Positions 47,462 to 57,935 of a stretch of 64,000 nt of DNA are shown in pieces (positions within the stretch are counted from its first letter, which is position 1; the number at the start of each line of letters is the position of its first letter). The position numbers were made by a program, and so were the translations under genes. The DNA is taken from the NCBI GenBank assembly GCA_001599715.1, contig BCHU01000002.1, forward strand, positions 806,001-870,000, in the 5' to 3' direction. A model generated the notes under the pieces. The model saw nothing but the letters and a program-made list of their open reading frames with translations. It had not been told where the DNA came from and did not search any database. The stretch comes from Phaeotremella fagi. Taxonomy: Eukaryota > Basidiomycota > Tremellomycetes > Tremellales > Phaeotremellaceae.

Positions 47462-47744
47462 TGGGGTGGGTGGTGGTGAGTTCTTACTCTTCTCTTACAG
47501 CTATTCTGAGGTGTAAAGTAAGTAATGAACTTGACCACGGAATCAAATTTCGAAGAGACAACGCAGCAACGCGTTAATTGTGAGATGCTGTCTATCTCTA
47601 GCTACGCTGATTCAAAGCAACCATCAACAATCATATCGATAACAATAACCACAGCACTGTTCATCCAAAGAAAGCAGGATAGCATCCCATAAAACCCATC
47701 TAAACAAATCTCATTCCCAAAACCACCAATCAAAAAACCCCAAA

Positions 47745-48218
47745 ATGGCCATTGATCATCGACCCCCACCTCCAGGAATACGTAGATTCTTCTGGCGATA
47801 CCGGTAAGTCCAAGTCCAAGTCCAAGTCCAACCCATCCTCAAGCTTCAACTAACCCGCCAAATTTCTAGAATGAGATTCGAAGCTACCTTCGGTTTATCG
47901 ATGTTAGAAACCTGGGAAAAAGTGTTAGTCTGTGAGTTAACCCCCAGCCTCATCCATCCTTCTGTTTCGTTCATTGATGATGATCGCACAGGGTCAACGT
48001 TACTCTTCATAACCTCTTTATTCTGGTTATCAGTGTTCACCTATCTCCCAACCCACTTAACTTTCCTCTCAAGACGATTCTCATATTACATCTACGGTGA
48101 CGAGAACGTTGAATTGTTCAACGAGATCTTTGTGTACCTGAGAGAATGGTTCAAGACTCTCCTTAATGGATCGGGTTTGTTATCTACCAGTTCATCAACT
48201 GGTAAGATAGATTTATGA
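47745..48218 (+). CDS. small subunit of serine palmitoyltransferase (ssSPT-like)
   Basis: Three exons join from ATG 47745 to TGA 48216-48218, about 120 residues. The sequence IRRFFWRYRMRFEATFGLSMLETWEKVLV runs into a hydrophobic segment (WSTLLFITSLFWLSVFTYLP). The pattern Y-x-x-x-x-E-x-T-x-x-L-x-M-L-E-x-W-E is that of the ssSPT family (human SPTSSA: YYQYLLVTALYMLEPWE). These ER membrane proteins activate the Lcb1/Lcb2 enzyme that makes 3-ketosphinganine, the first step of sphingolipid synthesis. The C-terminal tail (about 45 residues after YYIYG) is longer than in animals. The first intron starts inside four copies of AAGTCC. Confidence 0.75.
47806..47829 (+). repeat. (AAGTCC)x4 hexamer repeat at an intron start
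   Basis: Four perfect copies overlap the GTAAGTCC donor of the first intron of the ssSPT-like gene. It is a small simple repeat. Confidence 0.8.
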
Positions 48219-48375
48219 TTCTGTATACCCGTCTTATTCCTTTCTTCTTGCTCATATTCTTTATAATGCACTTTGCTTTTTTTGTTTTCATTTCAATTTC
48301 ATTAATCATTTAAAACGGACCCTATGAACAACCAAAACTTGATCTATGCTACAAACAACTACAGTATCGTTAACT

Positions 48376-51300
48376 CTAATCCATTTCCTCAACTTCAATA
48401 TCCATCGTGTCATCATCACTATCCTCGTCATCTGGATGTGAGACGTCTTGATCACTAAAAAAAACATGTCAGTTGACTCATAACTCAATCAAAATCGAAT
48501 CTAACTTACTGGTTGGGGATGACTACTAATCTGTTACGTCTGAGATCAGCGGTAACATGAGCAGTTTCACCATCTTTAACACGAGCTTGAAGCAAGAGTT
48601 TCGACAACGGATTAAGGATCTCCGTTTGGATAAGTCTCGCAAGTGGTCTAGCACCATATGAAGCTAAAAAAACTGATCAGCATACCAAACATTCCTCGGA
48701 AAAAGGAAATAAAACTTACGTGAATAACCAGCAGAAGCCAACCAATCCAAAGCCGAATCATCAACAGCCAACTTAACTTTCCTACCATTACCCTCTAATC
48801 TAGTTTGAATCTCTTTCAATCTAACCTCGACGACTTTCCTGATATCCTTCCTCGAGAGTGATCTATAAAGAATGATGTCGTCGATACGATTAATGAATTC
48901 AGGTGGGAAAGTAGCTGAGATGGCAGACATGACTTTTGCTCTGATTTCAGGTTGAACAGCACCCTCGGTTGGATTCTCGTTGAGATAAACAGAACCAACG
49001 TTTGAAGTCATCATGATGATGGTATTTTTGAAATCAACGATTCGTCCCTTGCCATCAGTCAATCTACCGTCGTCAAGAACTTGAAGGAAAAGTTGATGGA
49101 ATTCTCGTGCCGCTTTTTCGATTTCATCGATAAGAATGAGCGAGTAAGGTTTTCTTCGAACAGCTTCTGTCAACTGTCCACCGGATTCGTGACCGATATA
49201 ACCAGGTCCTGCACCGATCAATCTTGAGATTGAATGTTTCTCTGAATACTCGGAAGCGTCAATTCGGATCATGGCGTTTTCGTCGTTGAACATGACACCG
49301 GCGAGTGTTTTGGCCAAAAGTGTTTTACCTGTACCACTTGGACCAACGAGGAGGAAAGACGCTATAGGTCTGTTGGAGTTACCTAAACCAGATCTGTTAA
49401 GTCGAATAGCGTTTGAAACCGCCTTGACCGCTTCAGGTTGACCAATAACTTTCTTTGAGATCAATCGTTCCAATCGTAATAATTTAGCTTTTTCAGTTTC
49501 AACCAAACGAGAAGTAGGGATACCGGTCCAACGAGCGACAACCTCAGCGATCATTTCAGGAGTGACCTGTTGACCAGCACCTCCACGTTCAGCTTCTTTT
49601 TGTTCCAACTCTTTAAGCTTCCTTTCACGATCTGGAATGGAATGGTATCGAATATCAGCAGCGGTAGCTAGATCGTATCGACGTTCAGCTTCATCAGCTT
49701 TCGCTTTAAGTTCATCGATCTTTTTGCGAAGTGTGTTGATCTCGTCGCCAATGTGTTTTTCATTTTCGTATTCTCGCTTGAGAGGGCCTAGTTGATCCTC
49801 GATATCGGCAAGAGCCTTTTTGGCTAGCTCCAATCTTTCTTTGGAGGCTTCGTCTTTTTCTCTCTAGGGTTGATGTCAGTGTGATTCTACTTGTTTTCAC
49901 AGTCCCTACTCACCTCCAAAGCGTGAACTTCAACTTCTAATCCTAATTTCTTTCTCTCGAGTTCATCGATAGCCTCAGGTCTGGTTTCTCTAGCGACCTT
50001 AACTGCACTAGAGGCTTCGTCGAGCAAATCAATAGCTGAATCGGGTAGTCTTCGAGCAGTAAGGTATTGTTTGGCAAGTTGAGCAGCGAGTACTAAAGAT
50101 GAATCCAAGATTCGAACACCATGATGAGTTTCGTATTTCTCTTTGATACCTCTCATAACTATTTCAGTCAGTATATTTGTCTAATCACGGAGACGAGATG
50201 AAACTTACTTGATACCGTATCAGCCACTGAAGGTTCTTCAACCAATACTTGAGCGAAACGACGTTCAAACGCCGAATCTTTCTCAATATATTCACGATAT
50301 TCGTTCAACGTTGTAGCACCAATGACCTTTAGTTTACCTCTGGCTAACATAGGTTTAAGTAGATTGGCGGCATCCATTCCACCACTTGAATCTTTACCGG
50401 CCCTAATGAATTGTCAGTTACTATTCAAATGTCTCCTTATCTAACTTACATGATAAGATGAATTTCATCGATGAAAAGAATAATAGGATGTCCTTCATCA
50501 CCCGATTTCTCAACTTCCGAAAGGACAGCTTTGACTCTTTCCTCATATTCACCCTTGTATTTAGCTCCAGCCATCAGAGCACCCATATCAAGAGCTAGTA
50601 ATCGACTTAAAAGACTAGCTGGGACATCACGATCAACGATTCTTTGAGCTAGACCTTCAGCAATTGCAGTTTTACCTACACCGGGTTCACCGATGAGGAC
50701 TGGATTACCCTTGGTTCTTCTTGAGAGTACACGAATGACTCGGCGGATTTCGTTGTCTCTTCCGATGACTGGGTCAAGTTTACCTTGTTCAGCAAGTGCA
50801 GTCAAGTCGGTACAGTCTACATCAAATGTCAGTGGTCAAAGATGGAAAGATCCAATGATGAATCAACTTACATTTAGATAAAGCCTCGAATTGAGATTCC
50901 GCACTTTTACTATCAACTTTTCTACCACCTCTTTTCCTTCTGATTTCAGCGTCAAGGTTATTAGCAGTAACGCCAGCAGCTTTGATCAACTCTGCGAAAC
51001 CCGAATGATCAACTTTGATTAAAGCAAGTAACAGATGATCTATAGCGACGAATTGATCGTTCTGTTCCTTTTGCAATTTTTGGGCTTCTTTCAGAACAGC
51101 ATGATAGGCGTTGTTGAGTGGGAGAGGGGGTGATGGGGCTGGTGAGATCACAGGGAGTTTGTTGAGAGTGGATAGAAGTGATCGATTGAATTGTTGGGTG
51201 TTACCTCCGACTTTCTCTATTGCTCCTTTCAAGAGGGTTGGACCGGCTTCTCCACCTGGTGGTGAGGGTGTTGGGTCTTCCCAAAGAACTGAGATTAGAT

Positions 51301-51447
51301 GGAGAGGTGTGACTAGGGGGTTTGGTTAGTATGGCATACGTAGATCAAGGATTGCGTTGATGACTTACCTTGTGAGTTACCAAGTTCTTCCGCTTTATCG
51401 AAAGAAGCTTTGATAGCTTCTGAAGATTTGTCTGTAAAGTTATCCAT
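48376..51447 (-). CDS. HSP104: Hsp104 / ClpB disaggregase
   Basis: The gene runs from ATG 51445-51447 to TAG at 48376 with about eight introns. The N domain is [20 protein letters not shown] onward. NBD1 has [19 protein letters not shown], Walker A GEPGVGKT, Walker [10 protein letters not shown], the pore loop [11 protein letters not shown] and the arginine-finger region [15 protein letters not shown]. The coiled-coil M domain spans about 49700-49900 ([20 protein letters not shown] and similar). NBD2 has [16 protein letters not shown], Walker A GPSGTGKT, the GYIGHESGG pore loop, Walker [10 protein letters not shown] and the TSNVGS sensor. It ends in an acidic tail (EVEEMD). The N-terminus carries no presequence, so it is the cytosolic-nuclear enzyme, not Hsp78. 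It resolubilises aggregates with Hsp70/Hsp40. About 900 residues, typical. Confidence 0.95.
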
Positions 51448-51855
51448 TATGGATGTGGTGTGGGTATAAGTGAGTGTGAGTTATAGTTGTAGTCTGAGTT
51501 ATAGTTTGAGTATATGAATGAATGATAAGAATAGAACAGAATAGTGAGTTGTCCTCCTTATATAGCTGCCATCCACACCTCCTTTGCGCCCTTGTCGTCA
51601 TCTCTGTGTGTCACCGAAAAGTTCCGTACGTGCCTAGACGGAACCAGTTTATGGTAGAAACACGTGGAAGCTTCTACAGCATTCGTAGTTCTTTCGTGTA
51701 TGCCTCCCTCAAGTCTCTCCTGATCTCTATACTTGAGTCTATTCTGTACATCCAGTGGCCGTACTGTCAGTCGTATGAACCTAGTATACAAGAGACAATA
51801 CAAAGTTCTATCTATGACTCAAAAGAATCCCTTCCTTCTGCACGTCACCTGGTTC
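51448..51855 (-). promoter_or_regulatory. HSP104 promoter region
   Basis: This 408-base spacer carries a TATA box (TATATAAG, 51557-51564 on the minus strand, about 110 bases before the ATG) and a heat-shock-element array at 51657-51684. An E-box CACGTG at 51661-51666 overlaps the array. The 3' flank of the aminopeptidase gene takes up the far side. Confidence 0.65.
51657..51684. promoter_or_regulatory. heat-shock element array (Hsf1 sites)
   Basis: GAA at 51657, GAA at 51667, TTC at 51672 and TTC at 51682 fall in the 5-base phase and alternation of the HSE consensus. The slots at 51662 and 51677 do not match. The centre is a perfect GAAGCTTC. More GAA/TTC triplets lie nearby (GAAAAGTTCC at 51616, GGAAC at 51640). 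Its place is about 210-240 bases upstream of the HSP104 ATG. Confidence 0.65.
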
Positions 51856-53119
51856 TCATCGAGTTAACACGTCAGCACCATCCTCCGTGACAAGTATCTG
51901 ATGTTCGAATTGAGAAGCTCTTGCGTTATTCTATCAGTGTGAATCAGTTCCACCTAACCCATCCTGCCAAATCATCCCACCTACCTCCGTAGCTACTGTC
52001 CAACCATCATCCCATAGCTTCCCCCTCGATCGTGACCCCTGAACAAAAATAGGTTCAATAGTAAAACAATCGCCAGGCTTCATCGTCCCAGCTTCATCAT
52101 TATCTGAAAGTCTAGTCAGTAATTTCAACTCTTTCAGAGAGCCAGTAAACACATACGATGATGTAATATCCAAGGTTCTTTATGAAAGACTTTACCGATC
52201 CCATGTCCGGATAATTGAGTGTTTACAGAGAATCCATGACGAACGGCGAATTCCCTAATTGAATCAGAATCTTGTATTCATGTTTGAAGATAGATACAGA
52301 ACCCACTCGATGGTTTTCCCAATCTCACTAAACCTCGTACCAGGTTGACATACTTTAATAGCCAGTTCCAAAGCTTCTTGATTGGCTTCCACCAATTCCC
52401 GTCCTGATTTATCGACATCTGGTAGAAGAAACGTAGCAGACGTATCACCATGATAGCCATCATGATAGAGTGTTAGATCTACATTGATGATGTCTTCATG
52501 ATGAAGGGGTCGACTGGGATGAAGATTTAGTATAATATGTTTCGGGGTTTAAAAAGTAGATCTTACTCGTCTGGAATACCATCTACAGAGATTGAGATCA
52601 GTAGACCATATATGAATCTACTTGACTGTTGACTCACGAGCAATAACATTGTTCACCGAAGTCGTACATGATTTTGGAAATCTTGAATAACCCAAAGTTG
52701 ACGGATAAGCTCCAAGCGAGATGATCATCTCATGAACAGCTCTATCAATATTTGCAGTTGTCACCCCAGGCTAATTAAATGTCAGTAAAAGTACAAAAAT
52801 CAAAACTCACCTTGATCAATTTCCCAACATCTCTCAAGACGCTGGCAGCCATCCCAGCAACTTTCCTCAACGACCTCTCCTCCTTACTTCCTAATTCTAC
52901 AACTTCTTCGTCCTGAGGTTCATCCGCTCGACCACTTGAAGCTCCATTCGAAAAGAAATCAGATGGTACATAAGAAGGAATGATTATACCCTCTGGAACA
53001 GATAGGGGGCTAGGATAAACTGTCAACGCGCTTGATGCCTGAAGGACTGGATAGACACCGAATCGACTTGGTGCCGAGTGATACCCTCGGGACAGGTTCT
53101 GAAGAAGCGATGTTCTCAT
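51856..53119 (-). CDS. methionine aminopeptidase type 1, mitochondrial-type (MAP1D-like)
   Basis: The gene runs from ATG 53117-53119 to TGA at 51856 with several introns. The N-terminus [21 protein letters not shown] looks like a mitochondrial presequence, followed by [22 protein letters not shown] and the family start [29 protein letters not shown]. The catalytic pita-bread domain shows [15 protein letters not shown], the metal ligands in [19 protein letters not shown] (two Asp), [19 protein letters not shown] His, FTIEPIF (Glu) and [19 protein letters not shown] (final Glu). It lacks the N-terminal zinc fingers of cytosolic MetAP1. It removes the initiator Met from organelle-made proteins. 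About 365 residues. Confidence 0.85.
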
Positions 53120-53412
53120 GATTGAGGGAGTATCAGTTGATGGTTAGCATTGCCCCAAGTAGTTCTTAGAGTTGTGTATCGTCTTTGTTGAGTGAAATTA
53201 TGACAAGTAATCTAGCTTATCGAAACACTTTTTATTGGAAGATCAACATCGAGGCCCCGGATTTATGGATTTCAAACTTCAACAGTTTCAGTTAGGTGGA
53301 AATTGCTCCATTTATTTTTCAGATACAATATACAACGAAATCACGTAGACACTGAGAAGATATAATATAGAATCACTGGACTTTTTGAGGAATCACACCT
53401 AAAACACGGAAA

Positions 53413-54273
53413 ATGGAATCATTGAATCATAATCCCACAGCTGGACCTTCTAGATTACGAGGAGAAACTGGAGAAAGTGAATACGTAGAGATACCAAGTA
53501 CAGGTAAGGTTGAATTTTCTGCACAGAGTCCAACTAACATAACAACAGGAGTTGAATTTTTCGAATACAGAAGGAAACTATTCCTCGCGAATCTCCCAGT
53601 ACCTATTCCATCCAACAACGAAAAATTACCCAAAACATATCGAGTTCCAATAAACTATCCAACTCCAATCCCTTACACCCCTTCACCACCTTTACCTAGT
53701 TCCTCACTTGGTCGTCTAGAATCCATTCTTAGTGAGGAAGGTGCTGAAGAAACTGATGAAACGTGGAACGCCGGTGTGGGGACTGTAGCTAAGAATCTGT
53801 CTGGGGGGAAAAGGTTGGCTAAAGGTTTAAGATTGGGTTTAGTGGTATGTCTTCGTTATTCGGTTCAGACTGATTTTATTGTGACAGATAAAAATACTTA
53901 GAGCTGGTATGTAGATTCCTATTCAGAACCTGTTGTCAACTGAAACTAATGATATTACTTAGGTTGGTTACGAGATGGGACATGGCCAATAGACCCAACA
54001 ACGTCAAAAGCCGCAATACCACCACCAGATTCACCGACCTCCTCAACATCAGCTCTACCGATGATACCATCTTCCTCAACACCTACACCAAGCGGTACAC
54101 CTCGATTATCACATAATTCATCATTCGCTGATCACACTTACTATTCGAGTTCGGCACCGATGTCGAATGCTGGATCAAATCCTATTTTCAATCTTCATCC
54201 TTCCAGTAACAGGAATTTGCAGGAAGTTGGTATGGGAGATCCTTCGGATTCGATGATCATGATATCGAGGTGA
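53413..54273 (+). CDS. unrecognised protein, possible Gag1-like clamp (DUF4050) domain
   Basis: Three exons join from ATG 53413 to TGA 54271-54273, about 260 residues. A central block reads FFEYRRKLFLANLPVPIP, then LGRLESILSEEGAEE, ETWNAGVGTVAKNLSGGKRL, and AKGLRLGLVIKILRAGWLRDGTWP across two introns. The last string (basic K/R-L repeated, then VxxILxAGWxxDGTWP) recalls the fungal DUF4050/Gag1-like clamp domain. A fission-yeast member is reported to modulate TORC1. This is from memory and not certain. The rest is Pro/Ser-rich and disordered. No signal peptide or membrane segment. Divergent from the aminopeptidase gene. Confidence 0.5.
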
Positions 54274-54591
54274 AGTTGGATAAGGTTCGTTCTCAAGTGG
54301 CCATCATGGTGAGCGGCTGTATTGCGTGAAATCGTGCGACCGAGATTCGAAGCACATGCCAGAGTTTCACCTGCTGAAAGGAGGATTTGTATAGGCAATT
54401 TCTCGTAAATTGTCTGCTACAAAAGACCCTTCTTGCGTCTCCCTTCATTAGTCTCTTGATGTATCCTTTATCTAAACGCAATAACCAACAACTTATTTTC
54501 CGCACAATAAGATTCTCAGAAGGCCGTGAATTGAATATGGTTATCTTGTGGATCAAAATTTCGTCTGATCACCTTACAACACTTCAAGAAT
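54274..54591 (+). other. intergenic
   Basis: These 318 bases lie between two same-strand genes. A frame at 54293-54556 on the other strand lacks any family similarity. I see no feature. Confidence 0.45.
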
Positions 54592-55500
54592 ATGCTAGCG
54601 AGTCCATCAACAACTCAACCTCCACCTCCGTCCTCACTGGAAGGGGTAGTAGGTCGAAGATATCTCGAATCCTACGCCTCAAGAGCCGAAGAACTCCTAA
54701 ACCCCGCCGCAGATGCCGCTACTAAAATCGACTTCAACCTCCCCCAAATCTCAAGTCCAAGTGAGTACAACCACAACTCCGCTCAAGAGTTGCCAACATT
54801 GTTATCCAAACAAGCGTGTCTTCAGAAAAAGGTTCTGTTAGATGAAATGTTTTATGTGGAGAGTTATAATGATATTCAAAACATGATGTCAATGCTTAAA
54901 TTTCAACATCAACATTTTAGGGGGGAATACGAAAAAGAACTTCAAAAGATATCCTTCCAGATAGAATCTTTGCAAGATCACCTCGATAGCGAAACACTCT
55001 CTAACGGTTCAAGAGGAGAATCGAGCCAAATGGTCCAAATGGAGGGTATGGATTGGGAAAATCAAAACGTAGGTCAGTTTCAAGTCAATTGGACATGAAA
55101 ACTGAAGTGGGAAACGTTTTACAGGATTCACTTTCACCTGGAACAGGGATACTTACCCCAAGTCATCAAGGTTTAACCCCAACTTCCCAAGCCGAAACCA
55201 CCATGGAAGACATCGACGAAGACGAAGATATCGATGCGATAGGTTCACCTGACCCTTCATACGTTCCCGAAATAAGAACTGTATCGAGGTAAGTCATTGA
55301 CAATACATTCAAGCTAAATCCGAACAGGGAGATGAGAACTATCCTACCAAGAAGAACTCCACCGATGGAACCAAAACCTACACCTGTTGCTAATTCAGAC
55401 ATTTTCAGTCGATATCAGCAGAGACTGAAAGAAGGTCAACGTATGAAAGAAAGATGCGATTCCTACTTCAACGGTTCAGGTTCTAGTCAACGGGGTTGAG
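54592..55500 (+). CDS. unrecognised coiled-coil protein
   Basis: The gene runs from ATG 54592 to TGA 55498-55500. The N-terminal half contains a helical region: GRRYLESYASRAEELLNPA, then LLSKQACLQKKVLLDEMF and FQHQHFRGEYEKELQKISFQ, strong coiled-coil text. The C-terminal half (SSQLDMKTEVGNVL to QRLKEGQRMKERCD) is acidic and Ser/Pro-rich. The two halves are in different phases and need an unusually small intron (about 32 nt, near 55035-55069, GTATGG to GTCAG). A normal intron lies at about 55290-55328. I recognise no family. The size (about 275 residues) and composition fit a structural or adaptor protein. Confidence 0.5.
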
Positions 55501-55673
55501 ATTTTGGTTTGGGGGAGGTTCAGTAGGATATTAAGCGGGGATGCAAATTCGTAAACATCCTTTGATTGGACGGAGAGCGTCTACACAAGTCACGATGTCC
55601 ATCTAGAGCATACACCACATTTTCCTAACGTATCCATTGATATTCTAAACTCCGCAGAGAGACAGTACTGTAC

Positions 55674-55682
55674 TGTATATAT
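55674..55682 (+). promoter_or_regulatory. TATA-like box before the coiled-coil gene
   Basis: TGTATATAT lies just before ATG 55685 and about 80 bases before ATG 55760. This supports the downstream ATG as the start. The upstream bases contain a short palindromic GTACTGTACTGTA run. Confidence 0.4.
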
Positions 55683-55759
55683 AGATGAAGGACACACTTT
55701 CAATATATGCACACTTCGGTATTCACAGCGTAGAAAACAATAGCGTCAATCCCCTAACC

Positions 55760-56242
55760 ATGCTATACAATCCGAATAATACCACAGCCACAACCTCTCA
55801 AAACAGTGCAACAAACTCGAGACCTCCCCTAGGTCCCCGTTCATGGATCCTCGATACGAAATACAAAAACCAACGTCGACGATCAACACAATCCCACAAC
55901 CACGAGGTCTACGATAAACAACAATCGATCATTACAAACCTGTCATATCAGCTATCAGATAAAGATAAACAACTTCGAAGTAAAACGGATGCTATATCCC
56001 GACTACAGCGTAAAATTGATATTTTGAAACGTGAGAATGAAAGATTGAGAGGTCAAGGTGATAAGTCGACCCGCCAGCGAGCTTTGTGGGTCGATAAGCT
56101 TGTTGATGGGGAGGCTAATAGTTGTGATTATGATCGTTACTCTTCTGATGGTCGAGGAGATTTGAGCTCAGTTCCGGATGAGATGTGGGAGGGGGACGAG
56201 ACGTCAGAGAGTAGACTTGATTATCAAGATCAGGTAGGTTAG
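55760..56242 (+). CDS. unrecognised short coiled-coil protein
   Basis: A single exon ends at TAG 56240-56242. The frame opens at ATG 55685, but a TATA-like TGTATATATAG (55674-55684) sits immediately before it. The in-frame ATG at 55760 (MLYNPNNTT) is therefore the better start, giving 160 residues. The N-terminus is Asn/Thr/Ser-rich. The middle is a heptad coiled coil (YDKQQSIITNLSYQL, then SRLQRKIDILKRENERLRG) and the end is acidic. No family is recognised. Convergent with the kinase gene. Confidence 0.5.
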   Translation: MLYNPNNTTATTSQNSATNSRPPLGPRSWILDTKYKNQRRRSTQSHNHEVYDKQQSIITNLSYQLSDKDKQLRSKTDAISRLQRKIDILKRENERLRGQGDKSTRQRALWVDKLVDGEANSCDYDRYSSDGRGDLSSVPDEMWEGDETSESRLDYQDQVG

Positions 56243-56388
56243 GTATTAGCTTCTGAATATCTTGAAGACTCATTAGTCCCCAATAGCACTCGGTATTCTC
56301 TGACTCTTGGAAATAAATGGTAATATAGAAAAGGTGCAGCAAAGAAGAGATTGAAAATTGATGTAGCGAGCTGTTAAACTATTGACAT

Positions 56389-57581
56389 TTACACAACTTG
56401 ATCCTCGTCAACACTAATCATAGCCTTGACCCCTTCCAAAGCGGCGTCTCCTACACGATGAATCGTGCCCCACTTCCAACCCTTCAATTCCATTTTCCTA
56501 AGAACCAAGTCCCAAAATAAATCAACCTGTCCCAATCCACCTCCAGCTATTAACATGTTTTTATCATCGACATGATCCATCTGCAATTTTGAAACCAGAG
56601 GTTGAAGTAGCTCAACCGCTTCTTCAGCCACCAAGTCTAACAACTCGTTTGCTTCCTTCCAACCTGGCGTCTGAGGACTGGACGCAGCTTCCACGACTAT
56701 CCTCGCACATCCCGCGATTCTACGTCTTCGTTGACCATCAGCCCCTGCTCCAAGACTTGTATCCAATGCATAGACCGCAGCTACCAGTCCATCAACATCT
56801 TTGACTCCATAGTGATCCAGTAATTTGAGATGCCAGGGGAGATGCGGTCGTCCCTCGCTGGAATTCACCAGGACCGAGATCGTCGCATGTTGACCTAAAG
56901 ACCATCCTGAAGCCGGATCACCAAGAAGGAAACCCCATCCACCACTCCTTCCCAATTGTTTGATCGATGGTAGACTGGTCGTATCTGATGCAGAGGACTT
57001 TGGTGAGGGTTTAAGAGAGTCCTGTCCCCATAACAACGCTAAACTTCCAGTTCCGCAGATGAGAGTTATGGATTTATCGCAATTCGAACGCAGGAATGGG
57101 GAGGTGAGTAGGTCCCCATCACCAGTGAGACGTAGAAGGGATGTTGAGCCACTGAAAGAAGACTGAGAAGGAGAGTCACTGGAATGGGTCGATTCCAAAG
57201 AGGTGTTGAAGAGCTTCTGCAGAAGAGGATAAAGACGATCATGTTCAGGCTGACGAGAACAACCCGCGATTCCCACCCATATCCCATGGAACGCAGGAAG
57301 GGCAGCTTTCATCTCCAGATCACAAAGAGAATGAGAAGTGAGTTCAGCTAAAGCCCGAGTGGTCGAACTTAGGATGGCATCAAGACAAGTATCTGTACCG
57401 CCCGTTCTTATCAGGATTGTCAGTTCAACGCCTTATGTAAGTACTGGGTCTTTACGCACAAATTTGACGGCCCAGCTTCACCTCTTCCATACAGAACCTG
57501 TCTTCCCTCTAAACCTTTGACGTAGGCGACCACTGCGGCCGTTTTGGTCCCTCCACCATCAACACAAAGATAAAGGGACAT
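56389..57581 (-). CDS. BadF/BadG/BcrA ATPase-family sugar kinase (N-acetylglucosamine kinase-like)
   Basis: Two exons join from ATG 57579-57581 to the stop at 56389, about 380 residues. It starts MSLYLCVDGGGTKTAAVVAY with the phosphate-1 DGGGTKT motif. Then follow GRGEAGPSN (sugar-binding side), GIWVGIAGCSR, ITLICGTGSLALLWG (phosphate-2), GRSGGWGFLLGDPASGWSLG (the GG-x-G-x-x-L-G-D-x-GS hallmark of the family) and MLIAGGGLGQVDLFWD (adenosine motif). The order and spacing are those of GlcNAc kinases (human NAGK) and of bacterial GlcNAc/MurNAc kinases of the same fold. The expected reaction is ATP + GlcNAc (or a related amino sugar) to the 6-phosphate in the cytosol. The next genes to the right encode a transporter and a secreted hydrolase. 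Confidence 0.8.
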
Positions 57582-57935
57582 TTTGACATGGGAGTAAGAA
57601 TCAATTGGAAGATAATTTCAACTTTTTGTAGACTGTTCGCATCCCTGAATCCACTCAAACGGCGTTTTGTCCCCGGGCCAGTTATTCTGGATGCAGGTGC
57701 AGATGAGAACAGAACCCGCCAGTTGCAATGCACGTAGGAAACAGAACGAGATGACAGGCATGTACGAGTGAGACGGAGACATAGAGTGAATTGCATTACG
57801 TAATACCTGGAACAACTATGAAATTCTATAACAACTCGTTTCAATTCTCCCAACCAAAAATCGCACAAATCGGTAACCTATCCCCAACAAAGTACAATTC
57901 TGAAGTAATGACCTCCCTCAGTTCACCTTGAAAAC
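57582..57935. other. intergenic kinase / UNC93-like transporter
   Basis: These 354 bases hold the promoter of the kinase gene and the 3' flank of the transporter. I see no coding frame beyond the antisense one at 57509-57868. Confidence 0.5.

Noticed and set aside
55685..55759. Upstream ATG of the short coiled-coil gene
   Set aside because: A TATA-like box directly precedes it, leaving no room for a leader. The next in-frame ATG is preferred.
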